This document shows positions 1-7,323 of a stretch of DNA of 10,000 bases, in pieces; position 1 is the stretch's first letter; every line of letters begins with the position of its first letter. Where the stretch lies: contig NZ_JAIWNX010000027.1 of the NCBI RefSeq assembly GCF_020217185.1, positions 1 through 10,000 on the forward strand. The letters run 5' to 3'. The position numbers and the translations under genes were made by a program. Source of the DNA: Asticcacaulis sp. (GTDB taxonomy: Bacteria; Pseudomonadota; Alphaproteobacteria; Caulobacterales; Caulobacteraceae). The notes beneath the pieces were generated by a model that ran no database searches, was not told where the DNA came from, and worked only from the letters and a program-made list of their open reading frames with translations.

Positions 1-1398
1 GAACGGTCCGTTATCGAGCGAGACGAAGCGCTTGCCAAAGCCGGTCGAGCCGCGCACGTTCGGATAGAAGATGGCGATGCCCAGCTCATTGAGCAGGTAG
101 TTGTTGCGCCCCAGGAAACCGGTCGTCGATTGCCCTTCCGGCCCGCCGTGAATATTGATGATCAATGGCCGCTTGCCGGGGAATTTTTTGGGGTCCGGGC
201 GATAGAGGAAGCCCGACACCTTTTCCTTGTCGAACGAGGTGACCTCGACAAATTCCGGCTCGGCATTGACATTGGGGTCAAGCCCGCCCGTCTCCGACTG
301 CGTCCAGCGCTTTACCGCCATGGTTTTGGGATCAATCGAATAGGCATCCGATGCCGCCTTGGCCGAAGCGACCGTGACGCCAATCTCTCCCCAGGGCGCG
401 ATGTCAAACCCACCGACCGTGCCCTGCGGCAGGGAGGTGACCGGTGTGGATGTGCCCGTCTTCGGGTCCAGTAGTTTCAGGCGATAGACACCGGCTTCAT
501 TGACCGAATAGGCGATGAAACTACCGTCATCGGCGATGTCAAAACTTTCGACATCCCATTTGGGATCGGGTGATTTGGGCGTGAACTTGCCCGTCTTTAT
601 ATCCAGCGTCCCCAACCGCTGAAAATCAGAGCCAATATCCGACGTCACCCACAATGTACCGTCCGGCGCAAACTGCACCCCGCCCCAGGCGATATCGGTC
701 TTGTGGTCGCCGATGGGGGTCATCTGCCCCGACTGGAGGTCCAGCAGATAAAGGTTCGACTTGGTGACCGAGATATATTGCGCGACCACCGCCGTCTTCT
801 TATCCGGCGCGAAGTCCGCGAACCCCCAGCCGCCGCCACTGACCTGTGCCACCATACGGTCGGTCTTCGGATCACGCGGGTTCATCACGTAAAGGTCAGT
901 ATCGGTGCCGTTGCGGCGGGTCGAGCTATAGGCGATCAGCTCGCCATCCTTGGAAAAGCCCTGAAAATTATTACGGCTCTTGCCGTCGGTCAGCAGGGTC
1001 AGACGGCCGTCTTTAAGCGTATAGAGCTGAAAAAACTCATTGCCACCCGTATCTTTGGACACCAGCAGCACGTCGCCTTTCGGAGACAGGGTGCCGCTGA
1101 CCGGCTCGGCTTCAAACGATATCTGGGTGCGCGCCCCCATCGGCATCCTGACGCTGTGCAGTTGCGCCGTATTGCCAAAGCGCGTCGAAATCAGCATCGA
1201 GCGGTCGGTCGGGTCCCAGCCGCGGAAGCTGGCCGTGCGGAACTCCATATAGGGCCGCGTGGCGGCGACAATGCTGTCCGGAACCGCCGGGATACCATCG
1301 GCGATCAGATTGGCCGGCTTTTCGGCATCGGCCAAAGCCATCATCGGCATGAGCGACACGCCCGCCGCCAGAGCCAGAGTCAACAGGGATGTACGCAT
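1..1398 (-). CDS. S9-family prolyl-oligopeptidase-like peptidase, exported (N-terminal 466 residues, C-terminus outside window)
   Basis: The frame is open from an ATG at 1398 to the left edge with no stop, so the gene is cut. Residues 1-24 form a signal peptide (MRTSLLTLALAAG..., ending MALADA), so the product is probably periplasmic. About residues 40-370 show repeated beta-propeller-like segments (LSPKGDVLLVS, GFSKDGELIAYSS, FAPDGTLWVTSD, IADDGSFIAYS), as in the TolB/DPP-IV propeller of S9 peptidases. The alpha/beta-hydrolase domain then begins: PLIINIHGGPEG has its HGGP near residue 417 (oxyanion region), followed by NVRGSTGFGKRFVSLDN, both typical of the family. The catalytic Ser, Asp and His lie beyond the edge. 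A GGGAGG site sits 8 nt before the ATG. The gene starts 67 bp after the GH115 stop on the same strand, so co-transcription is possible, but a peptidase is not an obvious partner for glycosidases. Family assignment is firm; substrate is unknown. Confidence 0.92.
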   Translation of the reverse strand, partial: MRTSLLTLALAAGVSLMPMMALADAEKPANLIADGIPAVPDSIVAATRPYMEFRTASFRGWDPTDRSMLISTRFGNTAQLHSVRMPMGARTQISFEAEPVSGTLSPKGDVLLVSKDTGGNEFFQLYTLKDGRLTLLTDGKSRNNFQGFSKDGELIAYSSTRRNGTDTDLYVMNPRDPKTDRMVAQVSGGGWGFADFAPDKKTAVVAQYISVTKSNLYLLDLQSGQMTPIGDHKTDIAWGGVQFAPDGTLWVTSDIGSDFQRLGTLDIKTGKFTPKSPDPKWDVESFDIADDGSFIAYSVNEAGVYRLKLLDPKTGTSTPVTSLPQGTVGGFDIAPWGEIGVTVASAKAASDAYSIDPKTMAVKRWTQSETGGLDPNVNAEPEFVEVTSFDKEKVSGFLYRPDPKKFPGKRPLIINIHGGPEGQSTTGFLGRNNYLLNELGIAIFYPNVRGSTGFGKRFVSLDNGPF

Positions 1399-1465
1399 AA
1401 TGAGAGCCTCCCATCTGAGAATGAGGACCGACTAAACCACACTCCCGAAACATCTGAAACGACTT

Positions 1466-3868
1466 TTATGGACAGGTTCCGGGGGTGAAATCGATACCAT
1501 CGAGAATAAGGTCAGGCCGCAATGACCGAAGCTGTACCTCTTGTCGCCCGCCACCGAGTGTCAGGGGCACAGAGGCCGTCAGGCGATTATGCAGCACGCC
1601 CTGCTGCCATGCCTTGTCCTGCGGTCCGCGGGCGTAAGTCAATGGCGTGGTCACCCCGTCCGTCTTGAGATCAAGTGACCAAGCGGCCGCCCCGTCGGTC
1701 GGGAAAACCGGCAGGATATGGGTACTGACGCACCACGTCCCGGCCTTGGGTAGATCGGGACGCAGGCTGACGACCGCATCCGCCCGCAAGGCGCGCAAAC
1801 TCCCTTCGCCGCGCCCGAGGCCTTCGATCCGCCGCCAACCCCTGGCCACACCGCCTTCCGCCTCAAGGCGGATCACCCCGTCATCGGCCAGACGATAGAC
1901 AGGTAATTCCCCCGTCTGAGCCAGCGTCGCAGTCGGCAGAACCGGCGGTGACAGGCGGAACGAGGTCCACAGGGCATCCGCGGGTTCTTCGGCAATTATG
2001 CCCGCCCACTTACCGCTGTTGTAGCGTGCCGTCAGCGCCTTGATCTGCGCGTCGAACGCGCGGGCCCGTCCCGCATAGAGCCCGCCCAGACGCGGATTGC
2101 GCTCATATTCCGCTACATAGGCCTCCAGCGCGAAAAACCGCCGGTTGGCCAGAGCCGAAGCCTTCAGCGGGTATTCGACCAGTTGAAACAGACCCGGATC
2201 GTCGCTTTTCAGCGCCTCGACATCGGTCATCAGGTTTTCAAAGGCGCTCACCCGCTCAAACACCTGCCGCGGCGACAGGCCGGAGCGCCGCGCCTTCTCG
2301 CCGGGCAGGTAGTATTGCAGGTGTTCCGGGCGGCGTTCGAAATTGAGCCGGTAATAGCGATCCCACAGGTCGCCAATCACCGCCGACTTGTCTGCACCAA
2401 AGGTTTCGCCCGCCAGTCGCGTCAGATACTGCTTTTGGCTGAGGGCACGCACGCCCTTCACATCCCAGGCCAGATCGAAAAAGTGGGTCAGATTGACCTC
2501 TGACGGCTTGATATCTCCGGCATTGACGACCCACAGACGGTCCGCGCCATTGTCATAGGCGCGCGTCATCTCTTCGGTCACCAGAGCGGGCGGCGTGGTC
2601 GAGAGCCAAAGATAGGAGAGCGGTGCCCCCAGATAGGACAGGTGATAATAGACGCCCGACCGGCCCGAACGCTTTTGTTCTGCAGCATTGGGGAAGTAGC
2701 GGATATAGCCGAAATTGTCGTCGGGCCACACCAGGGTTACATCCTCCGGCAGGTCTATTCCGGCACGGTAGATATCCAGAACTTCCTTATAGGGCACAAA
2801 GACTTGCGGGAGTGTTTTTGGATCACCGACCGTATCTTTCAACAGTTGACGCTGATCCGACAGAATGCGGTTGAGCAACGCCTGTTTCTCTGCGGTCGTC
2901 GAAGCCCCGACAATGCCGGAATCGTGGATGCCCCGCATCCCCAGTGTGTACATATTTTCATAACGACCATTGGTTTTGAGACGCGCTTCCCAATAGGCGC
3001 GCACCCCCTGCGGATGGGTCGCGTAGTTGAACCGCTCACCCGGTTCGGTCCATTCCCCGACATTGTTCCGCAGCATGGGCTCGGCGTGAGAAGAACCCAT
3101 AACAATGCCATAACGTTCGGCTAAAGCCGCGTTTTGCGGGTTAGCGTTGAACGGGGCAGACACCTTATGCATGGCCGGCCACAGGGTATTGGCCTTCAGG
3201 CGCAGCAAGAGCTGAAACACCTTCTCGTAGGTTTTGGGACCGATATTGCCCGTTTCCGGATCGAAGGTCTGCGCGGCCCAAGGGAAGAGCCCCCAGTCTT
3301 CATCATTTATGAAAAAACCGCGATAAGTCACGGAAGGTTTTGAGAAATAAGGCTTAGGCACCGAGACATTCAGTCCCTTTCTCACCGGCGTCACATCGGC
3401 CCACCATACCCACGGCGACACCCCCAAAGCGCGCGTCAGGTCATAGACGCCAAAGGCGGCACCCCGCCGATCGGACCCCACAATGATCAGGGCGCGCTCA
3501 ATGCCCGCCGCGGGCTTCGATACCACCGCCGTCAGTGAACATTCCCAGCAGTTTTTCAGCCGTCCGACATCCAGTGCGCCCGCCTTGATCAGCGCATCAA
3601 TACCGGCATGATGGCCGGGCGTTCCGACCCAGACCTGCGTTCGGGCCGATGACGCCACTGTGACCGCCTGCGCCTGCCCCCCCAACCGTGCGATATCGTC
3701 GGCCAGATCACGTGCGGCAATGCCCAACAACTCGGCATCGCGGGCGTCATAGACAATCGCGGCCCCGTTCAGGTCCAGAGAGCGCGACGTAACGGCGGGC
3801 GACACGACCACCTGCGCAACAGCCGGGGTGGCCACACAGGCCATCAGTGCTATCAGCCAGCGCCTCAA
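1466..3868 (-). CDS. Glycoside hydrolase family 115 protein (putative xylan alpha-1,2-glucuronidase), exported
   Basis: The product has 800 residues. GH115 enzymes remove (4-O-methyl)glucuronic acid from xylan side chains. Residues 1-19 are a signal peptide (RRWLIALMACVATPAVAQ), placing it in the periplasm or outside. Family landmarks in order are RGAAFGVYDLTRALG (135-149) with SPWVWWADV, YRGFFINDEDWG (182-193), LKANTLWPAMH (224-234), GSSHAEPMLRNN (258-269), VWPDDNFGYIRYFP (380-393), YYHLSYLGAPLSYLWL (407-422) and LWVVNAGDIKPSE (445-457). Residues from about 655 to 800 resemble the GH115 C-terminal beta-sandwich (RLEAEGG..., DLILDGIDF). The start is a TTG whose last two bases begin the upstream GH2 stop region (TTGA overlap). 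AGGA lies 9 nt before it, and starting here keeps the arginine-rich n-region of the signal peptide. I did not assign catalytic acids. The paired GH2 gene supports a glucuronide-trimming role; glucuronoxylan is the likeliest substrate, but other glucuronic-acid-bearing polymers remain possible. Confidence 0.93.
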   Translation of the reverse strand: MRRWLIALMACVATPAVAQVVVSPAVTSRSLDLNGAAIVYDARDAELLGIAARDLADDIARLGGQAQAVTVASSARTQVWVGTPGHHAGIDALIKAGALDVGRLKNCWECSLTAVVSKPAAGIERALIIVGSDRRGAAFGVYDLTRALGVSPWVWWADVTPVRKGLNVSVPKPYFSKPSVTYRGFFINDEDWGLFPWAAQTFDPETGNIGPKTYEKVFQLLLRLKANTLWPAMHKVSAPFNANPQNAALAERYGIVMGSSHAEPMLRNNVGEWTEPGERFNYATHPQGVRAYWEARLKTNGRYENMYTLGMRGIHDSGIVGASTTAEKQALLNRILSDQRQLLKDTVGDPKTLPQVFVPYKEVLDIYRAGIDLPEDVTLVWPDDNFGYIRYFPNAAEQKRSGRSGVYYHLSYLGAPLSYLWLSTTPPALVTEEMTRAYDNGADRLWVVNAGDIKPSEVNLTHFFDLAWDVKGVRALSQKQYLTRLAGETFGADKSAVIGDLWDRYYRLNFERRPEHLQYYLPGEKARRSGLSPRQVFERVSAFENLMTDVEALKSDDPGLFQLVEYPLKASALANRRFFALEAYVAEYERNPRLGGLYAGRARAFDAQIKALTARYNSGKWAGIIAEEPADALWTSFRLSPPVLPTATLAQTGELPVYRLADDGVIRLEAEGGVARGWRRIEGLGRGEGSLRALRADAVVSLRPDLPKAGTWCVSTHILPVFPTDGAAAWSLDLKTDGVTTPLTYARGPQDKAWQQGVLHNRLTASVPLTLGGGRQEVQLRSLRPDLILDGIDFTPGTCP

Positions 3869-5703
3869 GGCTGCTTGTCCTGATAATAGGTGGCCAGGAC
3901 ATCAAAAGCCTGTTTACGCACACCGGTTTCCGAGAGCAGTCCTTTACGATTCCAGCCGTTCTGATAGATCGGGTGTTCGCGACGGGGCGACTGGAAGTCC
4001 TTCAAAATCCACGGCGACATACCATTCAGGGTCGGTATCCTGTCGGCCATTTTCAGGGTCTGGCGATAGTATGCCGCCTGATAGTCCTCGGAAAACTTAT
4101 GCATAGCGGTCGGGTCGCGATAGCCCGCCAGCGCATCGGCCCCGAACTCCGACAGGATCAGCGGACGGTCCGCCGGCACATTCCAGTGCAGACCCGGCAG
4201 GGCCGACAGCGGATCATCGCCATACCAGCCGGCATAGGTATTGACCGCCAGCACATCCAGCTTATCCACCAGCGGGTCGGCCAGATAGATGTCATTGCCC
4301 TTGCGCTCGACCAGCAGAGCGGCACTGATCAGGCGCGTCGGGTCAAGCGCCCGCACATTGTCGGCCATGGCGGCATGGAATTGGGTGCGCGCCGCTGACA
4401 CCGGGGTTTCGTTCCCGACGCTCCACAGGATGACCGAGGCCCGGTTGCGATCCCTGAAAACCGTCTCCGCCTGCATCCTCAGCGCCTTTTGCAACACCGC
4501 GGGGTTTTCCCAATCGACCGTCCAATAGACCGGGATTTCGCTCCACACCAGCAGCCCCATTTCGTCGGCCAGACGCAGGGTCGTCTCCGAATGCGGATAG
4601 TGCGACAGGCGTACATAGTTGCCGTGCAGGCCGTATTTGATCTCGGACAAAAGGGCACGTGACGCCGCTTCCGTCATATTGCGTGCCGGATGGCTGCCGA
4701 ATTCTTCTTCGTGCAGTGAAACGCCTTTGAGAAAAATGAGCTTTCCGTTCAACAGTATCTGGTGGCCTTTGACCGTGATGGTGCGAAAGCCAATCCGGTC
4801 GCTCAGCTTGTCATCAACGGTTGAGAAGCTCACCTCATAGAGGACGGGCGTCTCCGGCGACCAGAGTTTCAGTGCGCGCGGCGCTTTCAGATCAAACACG
4901 GCCTGACCGTTGCTATCCGTCGTCGCAGATACCGTGGCTTTCAGTCCCGCAATGTTCAGCGTAACGACTTGCCCGGCGGCGCGGGGGCCGTTCAGTTGCG
5001 CCATACCTTTCAGACGCCCCTCCGGCGTCAGGGTCAGGGTGGCGTCATCGACAAAGGTTTCTGGCGTATAGATCAGCTTCACAGGACGCGTAATGCCGCC
5101 GTAGAGGTCCCAGTCGGTGATCGCCGTCGGAATGGACTGAGCGTCATGGGTGGAATCCACACCGACGCTGAGGCGGTTTTCACCGGCGCGCAGGGCGTGC
5201 GTGACCTCGATAACGAACGGCGTGAAACCGCCTTCGTGGCGGCCAATTTCCTTGCCGTTCAGATAGACATAGGCCTTGTAGTTGACCGCTTCGAACCGCA
5301 GAAAAGCGCGTTTCCCGTCAAACACTTTGGGGGTAAACTTGCGCTGAAACCAGATCAGCCCGTCATAATAGCGCAGTTCGGGTTCGGCAGCATTCCATGC
5401 GCCGGGTATCGCCATTTGCGGACCACGATCAAGGTCAAATTCAAAGAAGGTCGCCCCACCTTTGGCCTCTTCGGCGGCCACATCCACATCGCGGTAACGC
5501 TGCATCCGTGACTTGGCCACCCAGCCATTGATATCCGTCAGACCCGTGCGATAGAGGTCCCTGGAATAGGTCCAGGGCCCTGACAGGTCCTGAACCTCAC
5601 GATACGCCGCCCCCGTCAAAAGGTAGGCCGGCCGCACATCCTGCGCTGCCGCCGGTAGGGCAAACAGGGCCAATACCGCCAAAATGGTGGAAACCCAACG
5701 CAT
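3865..5703 (-). CDS. Glycoside hydrolase family 2 enzyme, probable beta-glucuronidase, exported
   Basis: The product has 612 residues from the ATG at 5703. Residues 1-21 are a signal peptide (MRWVSTILAVLALFALPAAAQ). The GH2 order is present: a sugar-binding jelly roll (about 38-210, with WFQRKF, AYVYLNGKEIGRHEGGFTPF and DWDLYGGITRPV), an immunoglobulin-like domain (about 215-305, ending DRIGFRTI), then a TIM barrel. The barrel shows RLSHYPHSETTLRLADEMGL, the acid/base motif ILWSVGNE (Glu432) and the nucleophile motif ILSEFG (Glu519). NRKG at 585-588 matches the Asn-x-Lys motif that binds the glucuronate carboxylate in beta-glucuronidases (N566/K568 in E. coli), which is the main reason to prefer glucuronidase over galactosidase. 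A GTG two codons upstream (5709) is also possible but lies only 4 nt from AGGAGG, so the ATG is preferred. It overlaps the GH115 gene by 4 bases and is likely the first gene of the operon. Endogenous substrate is not shown by the sequence. Confidence 0.93.
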   Translation of the reverse strand: MRWVSTILAVLALFALPAAAQDVRPAYLLTGAAYREVQDLSGPWTYSRDLYRTGLTDINGWVAKSRMQRYRDVDVAAEEAKGGATFFEFDLDRGPQMAIPGAWNAAEPELRYYDGLIWFQRKFTPKVFDGKRAFLRFEAVNYKAYVYLNGKEIGRHEGGFTPFVIEVTHALRAGENRLSVGVDSTHDAQSIPTAITDWDLYGGITRPVKLIYTPETFVDDATLTLTPEGRLKGMAQLNGPRAAGQVVTLNIAGLKATVSATTDSNGQAVFDLKAPRALKLWSPETPVLYEVSFSTVDDKLSDRIGFRTITVKGHQILLNGKLIFLKGVSLHEEEFGSHPARNMTEAASRALLSEIKYGLHGNYVRLSHYPHSETTLRLADEMGLLVWSEIPVYWTVDWENPAVLQKALRMQAETVFRDRNRASVILWSVGNETPVSAARTQFHAAMADNVRALDPTRLISAALLVERKGNDIYLADPLVDKLDVLAVNTYAGWYGDDPLSALPGLHWNVPADRPLILSEFGADALAGYRDPTAMHKFSEDYQAAYYRQTLKMADRIPTLNGMSPWILKDFQSPRREHPIYQNGWNRKGLLSETGVRKQAFDVLATYYQDKQP

Positions 5704-5710
5704 GACCACT

Positions 5711-5719
5711 CTCCCTCCT
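5711..5719 (-). promoter_or_regulatory. Ribosome binding site deciding the GH2 start
   Basis: The minus strand reads AGGAGGGAG here. The AGGAGG core is 10 nt from the ATG at 5703 and only 4 nt from the GTG at 5709, which favours the ATG. Confidence 0.6.
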
Positions 5720-5731
5720 GCAATCCTTATC

Positions 5732-5759
5732 AGACCTAATAATTTTATTGGTAAGACCT
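5732..5759 (-). repeat. Pair of AGGTCT direct repeats, 22 bp apart, upstream of GH2
   Basis: On the minus strand AGGTCT occurs at 5759-5754 and again at 5737-5732, separated by an AT-rich stretch. The 22-bp period is about two helical turns, a spacing compatible with side-by-side protein binding. This may be chance, since the unit is only six bases. Confidence 0.35.
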
Positions 5760-5760
5760 T
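5748..5760. promoter_or_regulatory. Candidate GntR/FadR-type operator upstream of the GH2-GH115 operon
   Basis: TTGGTAAGACCTT contains the GGT-N3-ACC core of FadR-subfamily GntR operators (general form TNGTNNNACNA). The left arm TTGGT is ideal; the right arm ends ACCTT instead of ACCAA. Hexuronate regulators such as UxuR, ExuR and KdgR-like GntR proteins belong to this group, which fits the glucuronidase cargo. It directly overlaps the -10 of the candidate promoter. No regulator gene of this family is in the window, so the assignment is an inference. Confidence 0.35.
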
Positions 5761-5786
5761 TTAACGTCCCAAAAGCTCAACTTCAA
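5758..5786 (-). promoter_or_regulatory. Candidate sigma70-type promoter for GH2-GH115
   Basis: The minus strand shows TTGAAG (5786-5781), a 17-bp spacer and TAAAAG (5763-5758). The -35 is good and the -10 is weak. It would give a leader of about 50 nt with the candidate operator at the transcription start. Confidence 0.3.
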
Positions 5787-5989
5787 TCAAATTCGATCCA
5801 TAATGCACGTTACTCGGCCGAACCATTGCGCTTACAGCCCTGGATTTACGGTCGTCTTATCACCTCTAATGCGCAGCCCATGTCATTCTTATCGCGTTCA
5901 ACGCTAAGTCTGCAAAATAGACGAATATCCCGATCACGGATCAACAGATCGCAAAAAGCGCCCCAATCCGAACGGTTTAACGCCACGAT

Positions 5990-6009
5990 TGCGCCGGAAA
6001 GTCGGCGCA
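5990..6009. repeat. GC-rich hairpin in the divergent spacer
   Basis: TGCGCCG (5990-5996), loop GAAAGT and CGGCGCA (6003-6009) form a perfect 7-bp stem. It is followed on the plus strand by ATCTTCTTTCT, which is T-rich but not a clean run. It could be a weak terminator, a leader hairpin for the downstream gene or an operator; the sequence does not decide. Confidence 0.4.
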
Positions 6010-6150
6010 TCTTCTTTCTGAACGCTCAATGGCCGAACGCCATGCCCCTAAATCATGATGGTCAGGGCTGGCGGACGGCTGATGAACAGACGCCGACGGC
6101 CCTCTTCAAAAAAGCAGACACTGTATCGTTTTTTCATAGGGGAGAGGTTC

Positions 6151-6693
6151 ATGACCCCGCATCTGCTGTCTGCCCGTCGCCCAAACAACGCCTTGCCGCT
6201 TCGCCGTGCCCCGCGCTCTAGCCTGTCCGCGGCGTCGGTGCCGAACATTGTCGATATATTCGTAGGCCTCGTCTCGCGCCTGAACGCCGTCGCCATTCAG
6301 GTCCACCGCACGGCCTCCCTGCGTTCAGAGTGCGCTGATATTCGCGCCTATGCCCGCCATATGGGTGAAAGCCATGTGTGGCTGAACGAGGCCCTGCTGA
6401 CGGCGCTGGAAAAGGCCGGGTCGTCGCTGACGCCGGACTACCTGCCCTCACCTGAACAGCAGGACGAGATCGACGCCCTGCAACTGAGCGAGGCCGCGCA
6501 TTTCGATATCGACTATATCCAGTTCCAGAACCGGCTCTATCTCGACATGCTGAGCCTGTGCGAGCGCTTCCTGCGCACGCGCACGCCGATGGCCAATCTC
6601 AACATCTACGCCCTGACCCTGTGCGACTATCTGAAATACCACCTGAGCCAGTTTGCGCCGACACTCTCGACGGCGCGGGCCTCGGCCGCGTAG
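6151..6693 (+). CDS. DUF4142-like helical protein without signal peptide
   Basis: The product has 180 residues. The start is the ATG at 6151, preceded by GGGGAGAGG 3 nt upstream; the frame is open further upstream (ATG at 6055) but lacks a ribosome site there. After a basic, probably disordered N-terminus (1-30), the pattern follows DUF4142: a first helix (VDIFVGLVSRLNAVAIQVH, 34-52), a second with the RAYARHMGESHVWLNEAL block (65-82; the family usually has a fA..MV.DH-type motif), a Pro-rich linker ending PSPEQQDEIDALQ, then the FDIDYIQFQ block (118-126) and YLKYHL near 160-165, equivalent to the terminal L..HL. DUF4142 proteins are normally exported, whereas I see no signal peptide here. 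Their function is not established. The gene stands alone, 87 bp ahead of the glutathione peroxidase start. The family link rests on pattern reading and is moderate. Confidence 0.7.
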   Translation: MTPHLLSARRPNNALPLRRAPRSSLSAASVPNIVDIFVGLVSRLNAVAIQVHRTASLRSECADIRAYARHMGESHVWLNEALLTALEKAGSSLTPDYLPSPEQQDEIDALQLSEAAHFDIDYIQFQNRLYLDMLSLCERFLRTRTPMANLNIYALTLCDYLKYHLSQFAPTLSTARASAA

Positions 6694-6731
6694 GACGCGC
6701 TCAACGGTCTGTGATCAAGATGGATTTTCGT

Positions 6732-6759
6732 TTGCATGGCCGGAGGGATCGCCTATCCT
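6732..6759 (+). promoter_or_regulatory. Candidate promoter for the glutathione peroxidase gene
   Basis: TTGCAT (6732-6737), a 16-bp spacer and TATCCT (6754-6759) precede the GGAGG ribosome site at 6771. If correct, the in-frame ATG at 6736 lies inside the -35 element and cannot be the gene start. Confidence 0.4.
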
Positions 6760-6780
6760 TCTCAATATATGGAGGATTTG

Positions 6781-7323
6781 ATGGGCGCACTGTACGATAT
6801 CCCGCTGAAGCGGATTGATGGGACGCAAACGTCGCTGGGTGACTATGCCGGTAAGGTGTTGCTGGTCGTCAATGTCGCCTCGAAATGCGGCCTGACCCCG
6901 CAATACGAGGCGCTGGAGGCTCTCTACCGCGACAAGCAGGCGCAGGGTCTGGAAATCCTCGGCTTTCCCGCCAACAACTTCATGGGGCAGGAGCCGGGCA
7001 CGGATCAGGAGATCGCCAGCTTTTGCCAGACGGCGTTCGACGTGTCCTTCCCGCTGTTTTCCAAAATCAGCGTGGCCGGACCGGACAAACACCCGCTCTA
7101 TGCGGCCCTCACCGAAGCTTTACCCGACGCCGCAGGTGCCGAACTGATGCGCGAAAAGTTTGCCGGTTATGGCTTCCCGCCGACCCCGCGCGGCGAAATC
7201 CTGTGGAATTTCGAGAAGTTCGTCGTGGGCCGTGACGGTAAGGTCGTGGCGCGCTTTTCTCCGGACGTTGCCCCGGACGATGTGCGCTTGGTCGATGCTC
7301 TCAACAAGGCGCTGGCGGCTTAG
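6781..7323 (+). CDS. Glutathione peroxidase family protein, two-cysteine (thioredoxin-dependent) type
   Basis: The product has 180 residues. It reduces hydrogen or organic peroxides, probably in the cytoplasm, since no signal peptide is present. The start is ATG 6781 with GGAGG 5 nt upstream. The peroxidatic cysteine is Cys36 in VNVASKCGLTPQY; Gln70 lies in GFPANNFMGQEPG; Trp142-Asn143 lie in EILWNFEKFVV, completing the usual Cys/Gln/Trp/Asn site. Cys82 in IASFCQTAF is in the position of the resolving cysteine of yeast Gpx3-like enzymes (C36/C82). This implies a disulfide mechanism regenerated by thioredoxin rather than glutathione. The middle cysteine of the common GFPCNQF motif is Ala here. 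A segment at about 112-136 (EALPDAAGAELMREKFAGYGFPPTP) lengthens the loop before the Trp. The stop codon forms the first bases of the downstream palindromic repeat. Confidence 0.95.
   Translation: MGALYDIPLKRIDGTQTSLGDYAGKVLLVVNVASKCGLTPQYEALEALYRDKQAQGLEILGFPANNFMGQEPGTDQEIASFCQTAFDVSFPLFSKISVAGPDKHPLYAALTEALPDAAGAELMREKFAGYGFPPTPRGEILWNFEKFVVGRDGKVVARFSPDVAPDDVRLVDALNKALAA

Larger units (their letters stand above)
5704..6150. other. Divergent intergenic spacer, no supported gene
   Basis: This 447-bp stretch separates the GH2 gene (minus) from the DUF4142-like gene (plus). It is more AT-rich than the neighbouring coding DNA. An open frame runs through it on the plus strand, but its conceptual protein looks like non-coding translation (rich in Ser, Arg, Asn and Gln with no domain pattern) and it has no ribosome site. 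The contents I can name are the GH2 promoter, operator and ribosome site at the left end, a GC-rich hairpin at 5990-6009, and an A6...T6 inverted pair (about 6110-6136) just before the right-hand gene. Confidence 0.6.

Noticed and set aside
703..1488. 261-residue plus-strand open frame
   Set aside because: Antisense to the S9 peptidase gene, which has clear propeller and hydrolase motifs; the conceptual protein is rich in Arg, His and Gln with no family pattern.
2642..3124. 160-residue plus-strand open frame
   Set aside because: Antisense shadow inside GH115, whose motifs run continuously through this stretch on the minus strand.
6055..6150. Upstream ATG giving a 212-residue DUF4142-like protein
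   Set aside because: No ribosome site before 6055, and the extra residues are basic and low in pattern; GGGGAGAGG immediately precedes ATG 6151.
6100..6150. Possible general-stress (EcfG, GGAAC-N16/17-CGTT) promoter before the DUF4142-like gene
   Set aside because: A CGTT occurs in GTATCGTTTT, but no GGAAC is found 16-17 bp upstream.
5748..6221. 157-residue plus-strand open frame in the divergent spacer
   Set aside because: No ribosome site, no domain pattern, composition like translated non-coding DNA, and it runs into the well-supported gene at 6151 in another frame.
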